From Apostichopus japonicus (Eukaryota; Echinodermata; Holothuroidea; Aspidochirotida; Stichopodidae), in assembly GCF_037975245.1 (NCBI RefSeq), contig NC_092575.1, forward strand, positions 6,855,001 to 6,919,000: a DNA stretch of 64,000 nucleotides. Direction: 5' to 3'. The translations under genes were made by a program, and so were the position numbers. The notes under the pieces were generated by a model, which was not told where the DNA came from, ran no database searches, and was given only the letters and a program-made list of their open reading frames with translations. Shown here piece by piece: positions 35,131 to 48,492 of this stretch (its first letter is position 1; every line of letters begins with the position of its first letter).

Positions 35131-38100
35131 TAAGTTAACAAGAGAAAGGCAATACTTTGTATTTGGAGAAATACAACGTTTGACTTAGACACGCGGTCAC
35201 TGAAACTAGCTATGCTGTACAACAGTAACCAATGAAAAGAAAAAGTTCCTACATAAGTATTAAGTTTCGCTAAACTTACTTTCTTGAAACTCGTAATAAG
35301 TAACATGTTGCAGAGCATATAATCGGTAGACAAAACGACTATTTTCAGCTTTTTTTGTGGAAGAAAAAGATTGAATTTCTGTTACTCTGTATCTCCTGGA
35401 AAGATGGAAAAATAATGAGGCGAAGCTTTCGACACTTGTAGCTTACAATGCTTGAGAGAACAACTCGTCATACAAATTATGTTAAGATAGATTTTTATCT
35501 ATCATGCATATGGAGTAGCGAAATATAATAGGAAACGTCTGGTGAAATAGGCTATAATATATGCATATATATATATTTATATAAATATATATATATTTAT
35601 ATTTAGAAATTAATAGAAATTGTAACTTTTTGCAAGAATTCGGTGATGTCGAATATGTGATTGTCATGTCAAATTAAAGAGGCTTATCCAGTTAGAAAAG
35701 AAATTTTAATAGACTTGGCTTGATGATCAACATGTACGTCACTTTCAATCTTAGTGTCCTTATTGTTGATATTAAAACGAATTACTTAAGTAGGACAAAC
35801 CACGTGATTATATACCTGGGGGAATTTCCCATCTCCATTCCACAGACGTACAGTCAGCAATTTTGTTGCAATTTTGCTCATTTTGGTAAAGATTTTGTTT
35901 TCTTTAAAATTTACTTTTTTCGGACCTGAATAACCCAAAGAAAATATAAAATATAAAGAAGAGTAAAAAATATGGATCCCTTTAAACTTCGGTTCCGTCT
36001 GAAGTCGGTCAGGTGTTCCGCATAATTCCTTAAAGCATTGATTTTCATTCCGCAGAAAATAGCAGGGTATAATTGATTAAGGACAACTTTATGACAAATT
36101 TATTGATATTTAAGCTCTCATTTTCAGTTTCATCAAACAGTCTGCTAGTTAAAGATGAAGAGGAGAAAAACAATACCTTTATCGGTAATTATCTCCGTGA
36201 CTTCGATTAGCTAAAAGCATGCCAGCACATGTGGAGGTTAGACCGGTAGTAGCAAAAAAAAAATTGGGTATGCCGCATTCAGGTAGTTGATTAATTGGTA
36301 GCAACAGGTTAGTGCGACTTATATGCCCGCCGTGTGATATATCATCTTCTGTCTTAGATATCGCTGCGTACAGACCGAAAAAGACAAAAAATAGAGAAGA
36401 AGAAGAGGCAGGGAAAAAGAAGGAATACGAAATAGAAGAAGGAGAAAAAAGATATAAAAGGATGTGATACTTTATAACTGGTATATCAAGGGTTAGCACT
36501 TTCCATAAGGGTGTATCGTTTCTTGTATTACGTGTGACGTTACCGAGCCAAATGTGCCACTAATGTGCCAATTGAAAGAACTCATCTACCAAAGATGAAT
36601 AAGTTGGATGAGTGGTATAGTGGTATAATATAGTATAAAGCACATAGCATGATGAAGAAAGTTGTCTGCGACCCGCGAGAAGGTTTTCTAACCCTATTAG
36701 AGAGCGGCTTGCTAAACCAAAACCCTTTAATAACGGAGCAATCATAAATCGACTGAAACAATCAATTCAATCAATGATCGGAAGGAAAACATGACATTTG
36801 TTCCCTCTTTTTTTTTAATTTTTTTTTTTAGGGTCAACGGTACTTTTGATAGTATAAATATTTCTTAACATAACTGGTAATGGGTTTTGTGCTTCATTTT
36901 ATTTTTTTAAGTATTACACTTGTTTTGTATAATCGCTGAAAGTGGAAAACAAAATGTGCTAACAAAACAGATTTTAAGCAGAATGGTGACCAAACATCCA
37001 CAGTCGCTTTCAGGTCAGTTCAGTTCAGTTTTGTATTTTTCATTTTAGCCAGACACATTGTACCCATACCAGCGGCGTTACAAGAAGTCTCCAATAATAT
37101 ATAAGGAGTATTGGGCCTACAGCAAAGCGTAGAACAAGTTTGTTGCCTCATACATATTCATAACATTGATAGGAGCACACGTATCTCAATACGCAGTTTA
37201 ATGTGTACATCAATCATACACTGACGAGGGTACACGTATACATGAAATATCAAACTAAAAACGAGAAAAAATCACTTTGAGGGATTATCAAAAGTACCAA
37301 ACGTAAAATAAAACAATAAAAAATGGAAAGAGTTTTACTCATTTTAAATGAAATTTGACAAATTATCCATCCGCTTGTCCTCCGCGATACATTTCAGAGG
37401 TTATCAATATGGACAAGCCGACCTCTGACGTCAGAGACCGTCATCTGACGTAACTTCATCCGAAATGGCTTGGAAGATTCAAACGGCAAAATAAAAGGAG
37501 TTACTTGTAAGTTATTAAGTTTCAATAATATATTTTATGTCGGCAAGGTTTGATAAAGCACGGGCGACAACTGTCGCTGTGTCAGTGTTTCGGAAACGAT
37601 CGTGTTGTGACGTAACAAATTCGTCTGCTTGAGCCCCCCAAAAAAAGAGTAAGAAAAAAAGGCACACCGTCGATGTCTGTGAATTGTATAACGTTGTACA
37701 ACAAATACATACGGGTTCTTTTAATAAATACAGTAACTTAAAATCCTATATGCGCATATATAGCTATATGCTATGCACATATGGCTGTGTTGCTATATAT
37801 ACACATAGTTTAAGGGTATAACATTTACAGAGCTTAAGTGTAAATACAATAATGCCTCGAGCATAGAGAATGGATGGATCACTTAAAACAGTGAGAAATT
37901 CTACTTGAAAAGAGCAAAATTATTTCTTTCCGTATAACTTTTTTGTCAGTATTCTTAAATCTACGCTATACCATGTGATCACGTTGAGACAAAAACAAAA
38001 AGCCTGTTGGTTCTATACAGTTAATGTGACTTCCCTTATAGATTTGAAGGGAGGTTGTTATACGAAAGATGTTATTTCTAATAGTGTATATATATATTGA

Positions 38101-38159
38101 TTAATATGCCTATACCGTTCTTCGTGTGCATAATTCAAAATGCATCGGTGTATAGAAGA
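35131..38159. other. Unassigned non-coding sequence (3 kb)
   Basis: Holds a TA-rich stretch at about 35562-35602, a purine-rich tract at about 36376-36462 and the 14-bp palindrome CTCTGACGTCAGAG at 37423-37436, which contains a CRE word. A stretch from about 37015 (repeated GTTCA words) looks like dispersed repeat but I cannot name it. Confidence 0.45.
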
Positions 38160-38262
38160 CAGATTATGAGGGAAGGGCAGTTTGTGACCTTGGAAGAGGG
38201 AAGGAGGAGAGAAGGGGTGGGGGAGGGGGGAAGGAAGGAAGGAAAGGAGGGAGGGGTATAAG
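38160..38262 (+). repeat. Purine-rich tract
   Basis: G/A only for most of its length, with (GGAA)n at 38229-38250 and several runs of 4-6 G. Candidate triplex- or quadruplex-forming DNA. Confidence 0.8.
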
Positions 38263-38757
38263 AATGAGAACGCAATATTTGGTCTTCGTGATCCAGTTAG
38301 ATATCATCGATATCAAACAAAGTGACATAGATTATTATATTTTTAACTTACTGCTTCAGTTATAATTACAATGTTATGTTGTATAACTCTGTCTGGATTC
38401 AGTGATAACTTAGACTGCCTCGTTTATGCAGTTATTCGGTTAATTTCTGATTACTAAGGTAACATGGGTTAACTTGTTTCTCGTTAATAATGATGACCCG
38501 TTGTTCTGAATTTTGGTTGAAATAAAGCCACGTAAAATGACTTAAAGGAGCCCTACAGCGTTTACTGATGATAAATACAAGCAGAGTTTTGAAATTATAA
38601 TTTATTTTAAGATAGAAAATTGTAATCAACATACAACCTTATGTTCTTTTGCTTTTCTTTCTTTTGCGTTATATATTTATACAGGCCAATAGTATCAACA
38701 TAATTATGTTGTTATACCGTTTAATTTCTTAGTTTTTTTCAAGATCGGATATACTGT
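38263..38757. other. Unassigned non-coding sequence
   Basis: A TTAAAGGAGC word occurs at 38542. No gene recognised. Confidence 0.5.
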
Positions 38758-38890
38758 AGTGGCGAATCTAGGATTTCTCGAAGGGGAGATGTGAGGTGAC
38801 GGGGGAGGAGGCGGGGGAGGAGGAGGGGAGGAGGAGGGCGAGGGGAGGGTCAGGGGAGGAGAAGGGGGATCATGAGGAGGGTTAGGAGAG
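38758..38890 (+). repeat. GGCG-containing edge followed by GGA-rich tract
   Basis: GTAGTGGCGAATCTAGGATT is similar to the left end of hAT-type MITEs (CAGTGGCG...). A GGGGAGGAGG-rich purine block of about 100 bp follows. No matching right end was found nearby, so it may be a truncated element next to a purine tract. Confidence 0.4.
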
Positions 38891-39539
38891 GGTGATTCAA
38901 GTATCGTTAGATATCAACATTATAACCGAAAATAACGATAATTAATAACCAAAACAAAAATAGAAAACTTCGATAAGATAAAACAACGCATGCGCGCAAA
39001 GTTTCCTTAAACATTTATCCATAAAGACTTATATACCATACCTAGTTATGATTAACATTATCTGTTTGAATATTTTTTTTACTCATATGGAAAACGTTTA
39101 TCTTTTTTTATATATAGATCGATACAAGTTTTAAGATCAAAAGGAAATTTAAGGTCTGTATCCCTTCTAAACAGATTTTCTTTCATCTTCTTCCGCTTAA
39201 ATTCTTAACTTTCCCTGGAGGCGTATCAATGATCTATGCATATATAATGTCAGAATACTGCTTCTTTGAGATACACCTTGATCTCAATTTTTTCACAGTA
39301 ACCATAAGTATATATGTTTGTGTCGTCACACAAATAAATGCTCATTTACATTATTTTGTCTCAGTGAAAATTCGGCAATAAACTTTTTTTCTTCTTCTGT
39401 GAAATTGGAAAAGCTTGATATGTCAATGATCTGTGGAAGATGAATTCAAAGAGATGTGAAAGAAGTTAATTTCATAATTTTTGTTTTGTTGCTTCACAAT
39501 AGGTAAAACCCGCAATGAAATTTCTTTTCTATGGGCTAG
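38891..39539. other. Unassigned non-coding sequence
   Basis: Nothing recognised. Confidence 0.5.
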
Positions 39540-39795
39540 GTGTTGATTTGAAAATTCGGAACGGTAGAAAGTAAACTAAGTATTATTCGATCTGGCAACA
39601 CCAGCAAAAAAGTCTCGTCGTCATGGTAATGGCTTAATAGGCGTTTACCCGCATAGCCATCCGTTTTTGTTTTGTTTTTCTTATCGCTTAGAAATAAATT
39701 TGGAAATACGGAAACGTGGAATGTGAAACTTTATCATTCCATCTGGCAACACATGGAAAAGCGACGTCGTCATGGTAATGGCTTTTATAAGTGTC
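39540..39795. repeat. 151-bp tandem duplication
   Basis: TCTGGCAACAC, then GTCGTCATGGTAATGGCTT, occurs at about 39591-39635 and again at 39742-39786, 151 bp later. Upstream words (AAATTCGGAAC / AAATACGGAAAC) also match. The copies have diverged substantially. Confidence 0.75.
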
Positions 39796-42700
39796 TTTTC
39801 CTTTTAAAATGTAAAAATCGTTTATCCAGAGAGGAAGTTAATAAGTTTACCAAAAACAAAATGCATGTTCACGAAACCTTGAGTTTATGTATTGTAAGCT
39901 AATTACCCATTCAAAACTTACAATGTCACATTCAGAGGGAAATCCACCGCAAATTTCAAATGTTTTCTCAACTGCATGTAATTTGTCTAACATAACATTG
40001 CATAACAAATACACTCCATTTCCTAGCGAAAACTACAAAAAAAGTTTTATCTGTTAAAAATTTGTTGAACTTCAAAATCTACATTTCTAAACTTAGAAAC
40101 AATATATTGAGATTTTGAACCAATATGTTGTCGTTCTGTAACTGTCACACTGTCACGGGAGAGTTGAATCAGTCACAAGGGAATTTGCAGGGTCGGCAGA
40201 AGGTCAATGAGGTACGAATTTATCGTATGAGTTCTCCCCCCCCCCCCCAACCACGAAACCTCATTTTAACGCTTTTATTTTGTAAAGGATTTGAGGTTCT
40301 TTATACCAAGGATTATTACTATATATGGTTTGTCAATGTTTGAATTTGTGTCATACTTCTCTTCATTAATCCTCTTAATATATACTTTTTCTGTTAAAAG
40401 GTTAACTTGAATAAGACATAAGGGGATTAGCAGAAAGTCGATGAGGTATAAATTTTATTCAGAGAAGGATTGAGGAGGTGTGGAGGTGAGGGGTATATAG
40501 AACGAGCGTAAAGATTTGACCCACTTTTCCAACAAAAACATATCCCTTATTCTTCTTCTGAAGGAAATCTAAAAATGCAATGAACTGGAAGGGTGCACAT
40601 ATATATATATAACGCCAAGTTTTACATATATATGGTGTAAATTTATTTGAGTTATGCAAGCAATTATTTATAAGTTGATGCACTATCCATTTCATCTTTT
40701 TGTTTTTATAGTTGTTGTATGTTATTTAGGTTGATATTGATGCAGACATCAATACAATATCTTTCCGTATCGTCGGGTCTATCATCTTGCTGAGCCTCGA
40801 GATGATAACTTGTCTCACTTCTGCCTAATTTAGGTAAAATGTCTGATTTATTCGACAAATGGACAACATGATCAAGCTTGGCAGATACAAGGTCGTACCT
40901 TAGGATATCGTTTATATGTATATAGGTCTGTGGGTTAAACGAAAGCATATTTCTAGTTCTTACCTTGTTATATGAACGATACGTTTTGCCCTTTGAAGTC
41001 TCTGAAAAAGTTTCCGTCCAAATAGTGCATCATAATCCAATCATTAGATGAGTTAAGTTATATAGCTTAACTAATCAAGTTTATCATGTATATGTACATT
41101 ATACAGACAATTTATAGAAGGCTCGCGAAATGGGGTGTTTTGTTTTGGGATTCTGGAAGGTCAAAATTAACAAAAGGACCTGGGCGATAAGCTTGTTTGA
41201 AAATCGAGAAGAATTGGTAATTTCTAGATGAACCTTGTTTTTTTCCCCGAGTTTTGTCATAGTTGGAAGACTTTATGGTGATGTAGTTTAACTCAATTTG
41301 CCTTGGTTTAGTACAGTTTGGTGAAAGGAAGCGATCAATCACAAATTGTTATTACTGATAAAAAGTCTCGTCTAATTCTATATATTAAAAAGTCACTCTA
41401 GCTGATTTTAATTTCCCATCATCCTTTCAGAATATGTGATCAATTTGGAATGGAGTTAACTTAAAGGAAACCAATCTAAATAATAAGGACACGTGTAAAA
41501 CAAAAAAATATGTATCTATGTTGCATATTAGTAATGGTAGTTTTTGATATTCGTGCCATCTGTTGTTGGTGGAAAATATCGATATCCTCCCGCCCCCCCC
41601 CCCCCCAAATGCAATCGAATATAAGATTGAGACTTTCAGGCTATATACAAATTTAATGATCATGCCGAGCAAAAAAATATTAATCAAAAGGAAAATGAAA
41701 TTCCACTTTAAACATGTTGTATACAAATCGATTGTAAATTCAAGCAGTGGAAAGATCACGTGAGATACACGCAGAGAATATAGCGACATGCCACAAAAGG
41801 CCCCCAGTTAGTCGTAAATATACACAGAGAAAGTATATTACTAATCTCTAGATGTTAAACATTGTAAATGTAATCATCCCACAGGTTGCCTTTAAGGAGA
41901 TGATTGAATGAAGTGCAAGCTTCTTATGACGCCTTGCAACGTGACATATTTTGCGATATACCAAACCACTCACTCTACAAATTCAGCATGTCAGTGTGCC
42001 TGATGCAATAGGTTTACGACAAGAATTCAGCACATTTCCTTTTTTTTTCCCTTTCTGAATTACGTTTTTAGCATTAATGAATGAAACTCTCTTGGTTTTA
42101 GTCACCAGTCCCTGGATATTATATACTAATTTCAACTTCCTTATATATATACTCGTCTTGACAATCTGCTGTGCTCTTTAATTTGTAACGTTTCACCCTC
42201 CTCTAATTGATGACAATCGTACTATGCCAAAAGCAGTGGCACATCGCAACATCAGGTATAGTACTGAAGCCAAAACCAAAGGGGCATCTCTCTAAATTGA
42301 ACTTGAAATCTTTCGTCATTGTCTTTGACGCGCTGCGTTGCAATAGAGTAATCATCGGTATATTTGTCTAATGTACGCCGATTCGCTCACGATCGGACAA
42401 ACTTAAGTTAACATGACACGCCACGTGATATTTTGACTTGCTCTAAGTCGTTTTCTCGAGATGTTTGTTTCCTCCGGAGGCTATTATCTTTGCGGTAATA
42501 AAAGGTTATATTTAGAGGAATACAGATGATGTGGAACTTTGGGGCCGTGTCACCATCACACCTGTTGATCATTGATGAAAAAGGAGCTATGAATCGCTCA
42601 GGTCTCTGTAAAACTACAAATTAAAAACGTGACGGCAAAATTCTACTATAGGATAAAAAATCCTACTGTAGAATATATATTCACCGTGTGATGCAAAGCA

Positions 42701-44411
42701 CGGCTGTATATATAAAACCTATTCACATAGCACGCTGCCGTATGGTAGATACGCAATCTCCATCTGATGAAGATGAAATATGAACTAGTCGAAAAGCTAT
42801 ACATGGTTGGATGTTTCATAGAATGGAAATTTCGTGGGCGACTATGGGATCATTGCGACGTGGGGGCGGGGGGGGGGGGGTGCTGGGATGATGTAGATCG
42901 GTGAGGTGGTGGAAGGGGTAAAACAGATGATGTTTTCCGAAATTCAGAATAAATAACTTGATTTGAGGGAAATTACAAGTTGCAGAATTCCTTTCACATC
43001 TTATAATTTTTTGAGAGGATACAATTGACACAACATGCACAATATACACAATGTGCGCAATTGACACAATATAAAACATACAATGATCATTGATATCTAT
43101 ATACTTTAATTCTTTTGTTTTATAACTATGTATTGTTCTCCTCAAATATGTAAACAACGTCAACAATTTCATTCTGCTATATTTTGTCCCAAGGATTTTG
43201 TATAGTCACAATGTTTTGTTTTGAAACGATTTTTTTTTACATTATTACTTAATCTTCTGTTAAAAGCATTTAATTAAAATTGAATTCAATTTGAATTGTC
43301 GTGTTTTTTATGCTTTTTTTAGATTCAATTTATTCGTTAGTTTGACATCATTAATGTTGGAGTTATCAAAGCTTATCCGATACTCGGAAACTTGGCATGG
43401 TCTTGTCACTATATATACCCGACCATCATTTCAATTTTCATGTAGGGATGTAATATAATATAAGTATTGAAGGGAAGCTGCACAGCATGAAATTAAAGTG
43501 TAAACTATACTTATCTGTTGAGATTCTTAACTATAAATGAATCGGACTATAACGAGGTGTATTTTAGTCATCTGAATTCTACGACTCAAGCCGGAGGTGT
43601 AAACACAGGCAGTTGCTTTTAAAGTAAACAATTTGAGTTCATATTGATAGCTTTTTTCGATGCCATATTCGGTACTGGAAAATACCAGCACAATAAAGCT
43701 TAAATATGTCAAAGTTGTTTATACAGGTACAGAGTCACTTGATTTAAATGTCGAGTCGATTAGAGTTCTAAGCAGTGATTTTCCTTTCTGACTCGAGTCG
43801 AGTCATTGACTTGAGTCATTCTATTATCTCTATAGGGGAGAAAACAAAGTTAGCAAACTTGTTCGAGAGAATGAGGTTATGACTCTATATACAACACTAA
43901 CATAAGTTTCATTTTGAGTAGGTCTATAATACGTCGAAACATTCACAGTTTTTCAAGTTGAGTTCGATAACATTGATGAAGATTATAATGTAAAGAAATT
44001 TGAGTGACAACAAATCGAAAAGTGGAATGGATTTATTTTAAACTATATACTCGCCCATTACGTAATCCTGATTTAGTGACTAACATCACCGAGTAGATGT
44101 TAGGTAGTATGTGTGCAATCGCAACCTTATTTTGAGTTATAATATTCTGCTTGCTTGGTTAAACTTGACGACAAAGCTACAAAAAAACGGTTTTTAGTTG
44201 TTTCAAGGAAATATTCCTGTTGTTACAGTTATGTCTAACAGAGCATGGGTGTCTATATACTATATCGTGTACATAACATGTGAAGTTCCTCTATCATTCT
44301 CCTGCACTATATAGTCAGGCCTTCAATTTGATCGATAAACGGGTTCAAGAAGGGATATGGTGTCGCTATAGGTTCCTTTGTTTCCTTAGCTATATATAGT
44401 TTCTCGCCAGC
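39796..44411. other. Unassigned non-coding sequence (4.6 kb)
   Basis: Homopolymers include C-runs near 40228-40238 and 41583-41606 and a G-run near 42867-42880. A cluster of GAGTC/GACTC words lies at 43790-43820. No exon or RNA gene recognised. Open frames at 41427-41789 and 42816-43172 are unrecognised. Confidence 0.45.
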
Positions 44412-44728
44412 ACCCGATACACACAGAGAACACAGTTACTATACTGTAAATCTTAAAGTTTTGTACCAAAGTAAAAAACTGGATCGTGCTATAAATCGGT
44501 AGCATGTGGTATTAGGAATACTGTAAGAAGTACATGGATATCTGTAATCCCAACAAACCCATGCAGTTGTTGGGATTTGTTGGGATTATAACATATCCTC
44601 GGTTCTTACTGTAATCCTTATAGCACCGTGCTACCAATGTATCATATGTATATCAGCACGATCCAGTTTTTAATGTTGTATAAGGTTTCAGATTAGCAGT
44701 ATAGTTACTGTAATCTCTGTGTGAATCG
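44412..44728. repeat. Long inverted repeat (foldback), arms about 140-150 bp
   Basis: The left arm (about 44412-44557) and the reverse complement of the right arm (about 44576-44728) share, in order, CACACAGAGA, AGT(T/A)ACTATACTG, AAAAACTGGATCGTGCT, GGTAGCA, ACTGTAAGAA, GATAT and TAATCCCAACAAA. The inner 13 bp are perfect and the loop is 18 bp. The transcript of either strand would form a long imperfect hairpin. It contains no protein frame. It could be a MITE with long terminal repeats, a foldback element or a hairpin-RNA locus. No target duplication was seen. Confidence 0.85.
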
Positions 44729-47700
44729 GCTGTTCTCGTTCTCGTACAGTATAATAGTAATGTATATAACTTTACTTTTAAAATGCTCAGATATACACAT
44801 GCAGTACACATTTTAGTTCCTGTTCTGTTTCTTGGCTAAGATCCTGTTATCACGTGTCATCAGTACACAATAGACCCCTCACCAACCATTTGATCTGATT
44901 AATATGTGTATTATCTTTTTACCTTTCCAATGGACTCGTGATATTCACGTGACGATAACACTGTGATAATCATAAGGTTACAGTCTCGATGTAAGGGGAC
45001 TGGGGTTAAGAGTGGGTCAAGTGGTTTATAGGTTCCGTGCCCAGACTCTCTCATGGGTATGCTGTTCTTAAAATTTAATTTGTTGTATGTTCGGCAACCG
45101 ATGTTCAGTATATTTCTCGTCAACAATAAGGAAATTCTATATTCCCTTCGCTTCATGTGTTTCGTCCTTATTTTCTGCATCCCTTATCACAATAATTTAT
45201 ATCAAATTCCCCTTACCTCTTTATTTTGAATGAAATGGTTTTGGTTTTCAACGAAAGCTATCCATCTTAAAATAACATACTAATTCTACCTTAAACAACA
45301 TTCATTGATCTGCAAAAGAAAATCATCTTTTAATAATACCTGATCGACCTTTTGAAATTTAAAGTTTGTTTACTTTAAAATTTGGACATGTTTGGATTAA
45401 AAGAATAAATACAAAGATCGGACTATAGCGATGAGGAAACTGTTCTTCTCCCTCGTTGATCACTGACTACAATTATAGCTTATAAAAGGTTAATTTATGT
45501 TCATACATCAACCTTGTGTGTATGTGAAGAGTTCAGCTCACGACCCTGCAAGCTCCCAAAAGTAAATTTAGTAAAAAACAAAAGAAGTTACTCATAGGAA
45601 GCGACGTAATTAGTCATCATAATTATGACTGAATTTGTGCACGTGGCATATACTGATTAAGCTCTTCCGGAATTTGCAGACATTTCGCATTTTAAAGGAG
45701 CTTTCCATTCTGAAAAATAACGTCGAAATTATTTCGCTTCATAACCGAGTCACTTAAGTTATAGAACCAGTGGAGACTTTTACGAGAACTATATGAAATA
45801 TAATTGCTTCTCTTAAAAGAAGAAGAAGAAGAAGAAAAGCTTATTTACTGATGAGTGGTAAATTAGTGTTATCATTTTGAAGGCCATAACAGCTTTCGCC
45901 CCGAATTTTACATGCAAAATATAGACAAGGTTATTGGTTAATTTGTTTGAATATATATATATATATAGTATATGGAGTTATATATGTAGCCTGCGTTTTC
46001 ATGTTATGTTGTGAAATGTGACGGGTTTGCTTCGATTTTATAGACATTAGTTGTGGCATATAATGCGAGGAATTTATGAATAATATGTTACAAATTTCTG
46101 TTCAAATGGGGTTTTGTGTGTGTCCAGTGTGCGTGTTTGAAGCGAGCGACCATTATTACGTTGTCAACCCTAACTAGCTACTTTAAACGAACCCATTGCT
46201 TTCGTGTAAAGATGCGTCTTTATAATGCAATTTCTTCCGTTTTTAATCTAATTATGGTTTCTAGGAACCGCGCACTTTCATAATCATAATTTCACAGTGG
46301 TTTGTTTGTGGTTCCAAACTTTATTCAATTAATAACTCCACGGAACACATTATTGTAGGCGATATTGGCCTTGACTCAAAGTAAATTACCAACTTTATTC
46401 AGGAAGTATGAAAATAAATAAATAAATGAAGAGGGGAACGATAGGAAGATGTAAATGCAAACAAAAATGAATGGTTGACAATATTTTGTCACCTATAAAT
46501 GTTATATTAATATTGTGAGGAATTTATCCACAAAGAAAAATTAAAAATATGACAGGTTTATACCGGTTAAACTATTCCGGCAACAATTACCTCAAACTGC
46601 TTTTTCATTTTTTAATCATCAACATATCGATTTTGTGTTTTCTTGTTCCTTTTGGTGTTTAGTTCATAGAGATCGGATTTCTCTCATATTTGCAAGATGA
46701 AGCACAAAAAACTCTGCCTCTCTTCTTATATCTTAGAGATAATATTAATAGCAAAATGGACTCATAAATCAATGTTGAACTTTATGGTAACGAGGAGTCT
46801 AACAAAAAAATGAAATGAAAGAAAGGAAAACTATAAGAAAAAGAAATATGCTGGACAGATTTTGACGAAGACAAAAAGTGAATATAAACTAAAGTGTTTC
46901 ATCGAGTATGTTTACAAACAATACATCTGTATCTTTAAAGGGACATGCTGCAGCTTAAAACTGAAAATGTCGGCAAGAATGAAACTGCTGAATATGTATA
47001 TATATTAAATACCTCTCATTAACGGAGCAGTTTGCTGCAGTCGTTTATATTTTGTTTCTTTCATTCTTGTTTGTTTCTTGTTATTTGCCGGCAGTCACAA
47101 ATTATGCGTCACCAGGAGTCAGCTTTAATCAACCGGTTTATTTACACCGGTTCGGAAACGGAGCGCCGCTGGGTTCGAAAAGCCAAACGCGCGCCGCAAA
47201 TTTGACATAATGCCGACGGTCCCAATTTTTTTTTCTCTTGGTCGCGAAAGGCCCGTATCCAGATTGGGGGAGTGAGACTTCCAAGTGAAGGGAGAGGTTT
47301 TGGGTTGTACCCCAGGTATAAAATCAAAGGTTAGACGTCGAAATGATGCAATCTGCGAAATAGGTCTGTAATTAGGTCGAAACGCAAGCTTTTAGTAAAA
47401 CATACTGTAAATCTTGACAAAAATCCCCCACACTATACCATACCATACCATTCCATCCCATCCCAGCCACCCCCCCCCCCTCTTTGCGCACATGACCGGT
47501 GCAGACTAATTTCTCTATATTTGGCACCTACAAAATTTCACAATTTACAGGATACAAATATTGCCACCCTCCATAAACTATTGCTGACCCCTTTCCCCCG
47601 TCGTATCCCCAACCTCCCCCACTAGGAATTCCTTGTTACTGGCCCACCCGAGCGCCTACGATTGGATCACTAAGACGATATAGTAATTCATGCCCCAGTT

Positions 47701-48424
47701 CACCCCTGGGCACGACCTATTACTGACTGAGAAAATATATCTGCCTTCAAATGAAGTCGGTGTACTTATTTATATAGATTATAGTATATATAAGATTTGT
47801 CACATTGAAGGGAAACGATGAAATATGGTTTAACTTCCTGTTTTATAAATGTCAATTCTACGGCCCCCTTTAAATCAAGACACGTTTGAAATAATGACAC
47901 GTTATTTAGCTAGAAATATTTACATGTAGCCTATGCTACACATTTATATATATAGATGTATATATAGATATATACAGTGAAAGCTATACGTAGTATAGAT
48001 ATACATGCCTGGCAAACATTGTTAATCGCAACAGTGTATATACGGAACCTATCGTATTCTTCAAGTGTATAGCTATATACAACTATAGTGTTTCTGTATT
48101 TTAGCATCAGTCTCATTCGTTCATCTGATTGAGTGTAGCTGTGATATTAAAAGATAGCTTTTGATGTACGAGCATGTATAAGAAGATACTCTCAACTTAG
48201 AAAGTAGACGGTTTCGAGAGGACGGCGTGTGCAGGGTTTCGAAGCTGTCTTGGAAATGTTTGTATTCGCTTCGTCAGTCGGATTCCTGTCGTATTGCACA
48301 ATAACTGAATACCAAAGTTGAGAAGACAATCAACAAAAATATAACATAAACCATTGTCATTGTCAATGTTAATTTTCATGTTTCTGTACTATATGGTTCT
48401 AGTTTCCAAACTAAATAAATGGGT
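44729..48424. other. Unassigned non-coding sequence (3.7 kb)
   Basis: Includes TA-rich stretches near 45952-45967 and 47942-47977, CCATACCATTCCATCCCAT-type short repeats with a C-run at 47436-47481, and TTAAAGG words at 45692 and 46935. The GC-richer patch at 47150-47300 does not encode anything recognisable. Confidence 0.45.
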
Positions 48425-48492
48425 AGGCAGGAGTGGGGTGGTGGGGGAGGGGGGGGGGGGGTAGGGGGTAGGGAGAGGGGAAGGGGAGTGGT
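48425..48492 (+). other. G-rich tract, strong quadruplex candidate
   Basis: More than eight G-runs of three or more within 65 bp, including an uninterrupted 12-G run, with single A or T spacers. Confidence 0.65.

Noticed and set aside
42770-42806. CTGATGA followed about 20 nt later by CGAAAA
   Set aside because: No convincing stem II between the boxes and no cleavage triplet with pairing flanks.
47142-47327. GC-richer patch with a minus-strand frame (MILYLGYNPKPLPSLG...)
   Set aside because: Short, no recognisable domain and no splice-site support; could be an unrecognised repeat but I cannot support a call.
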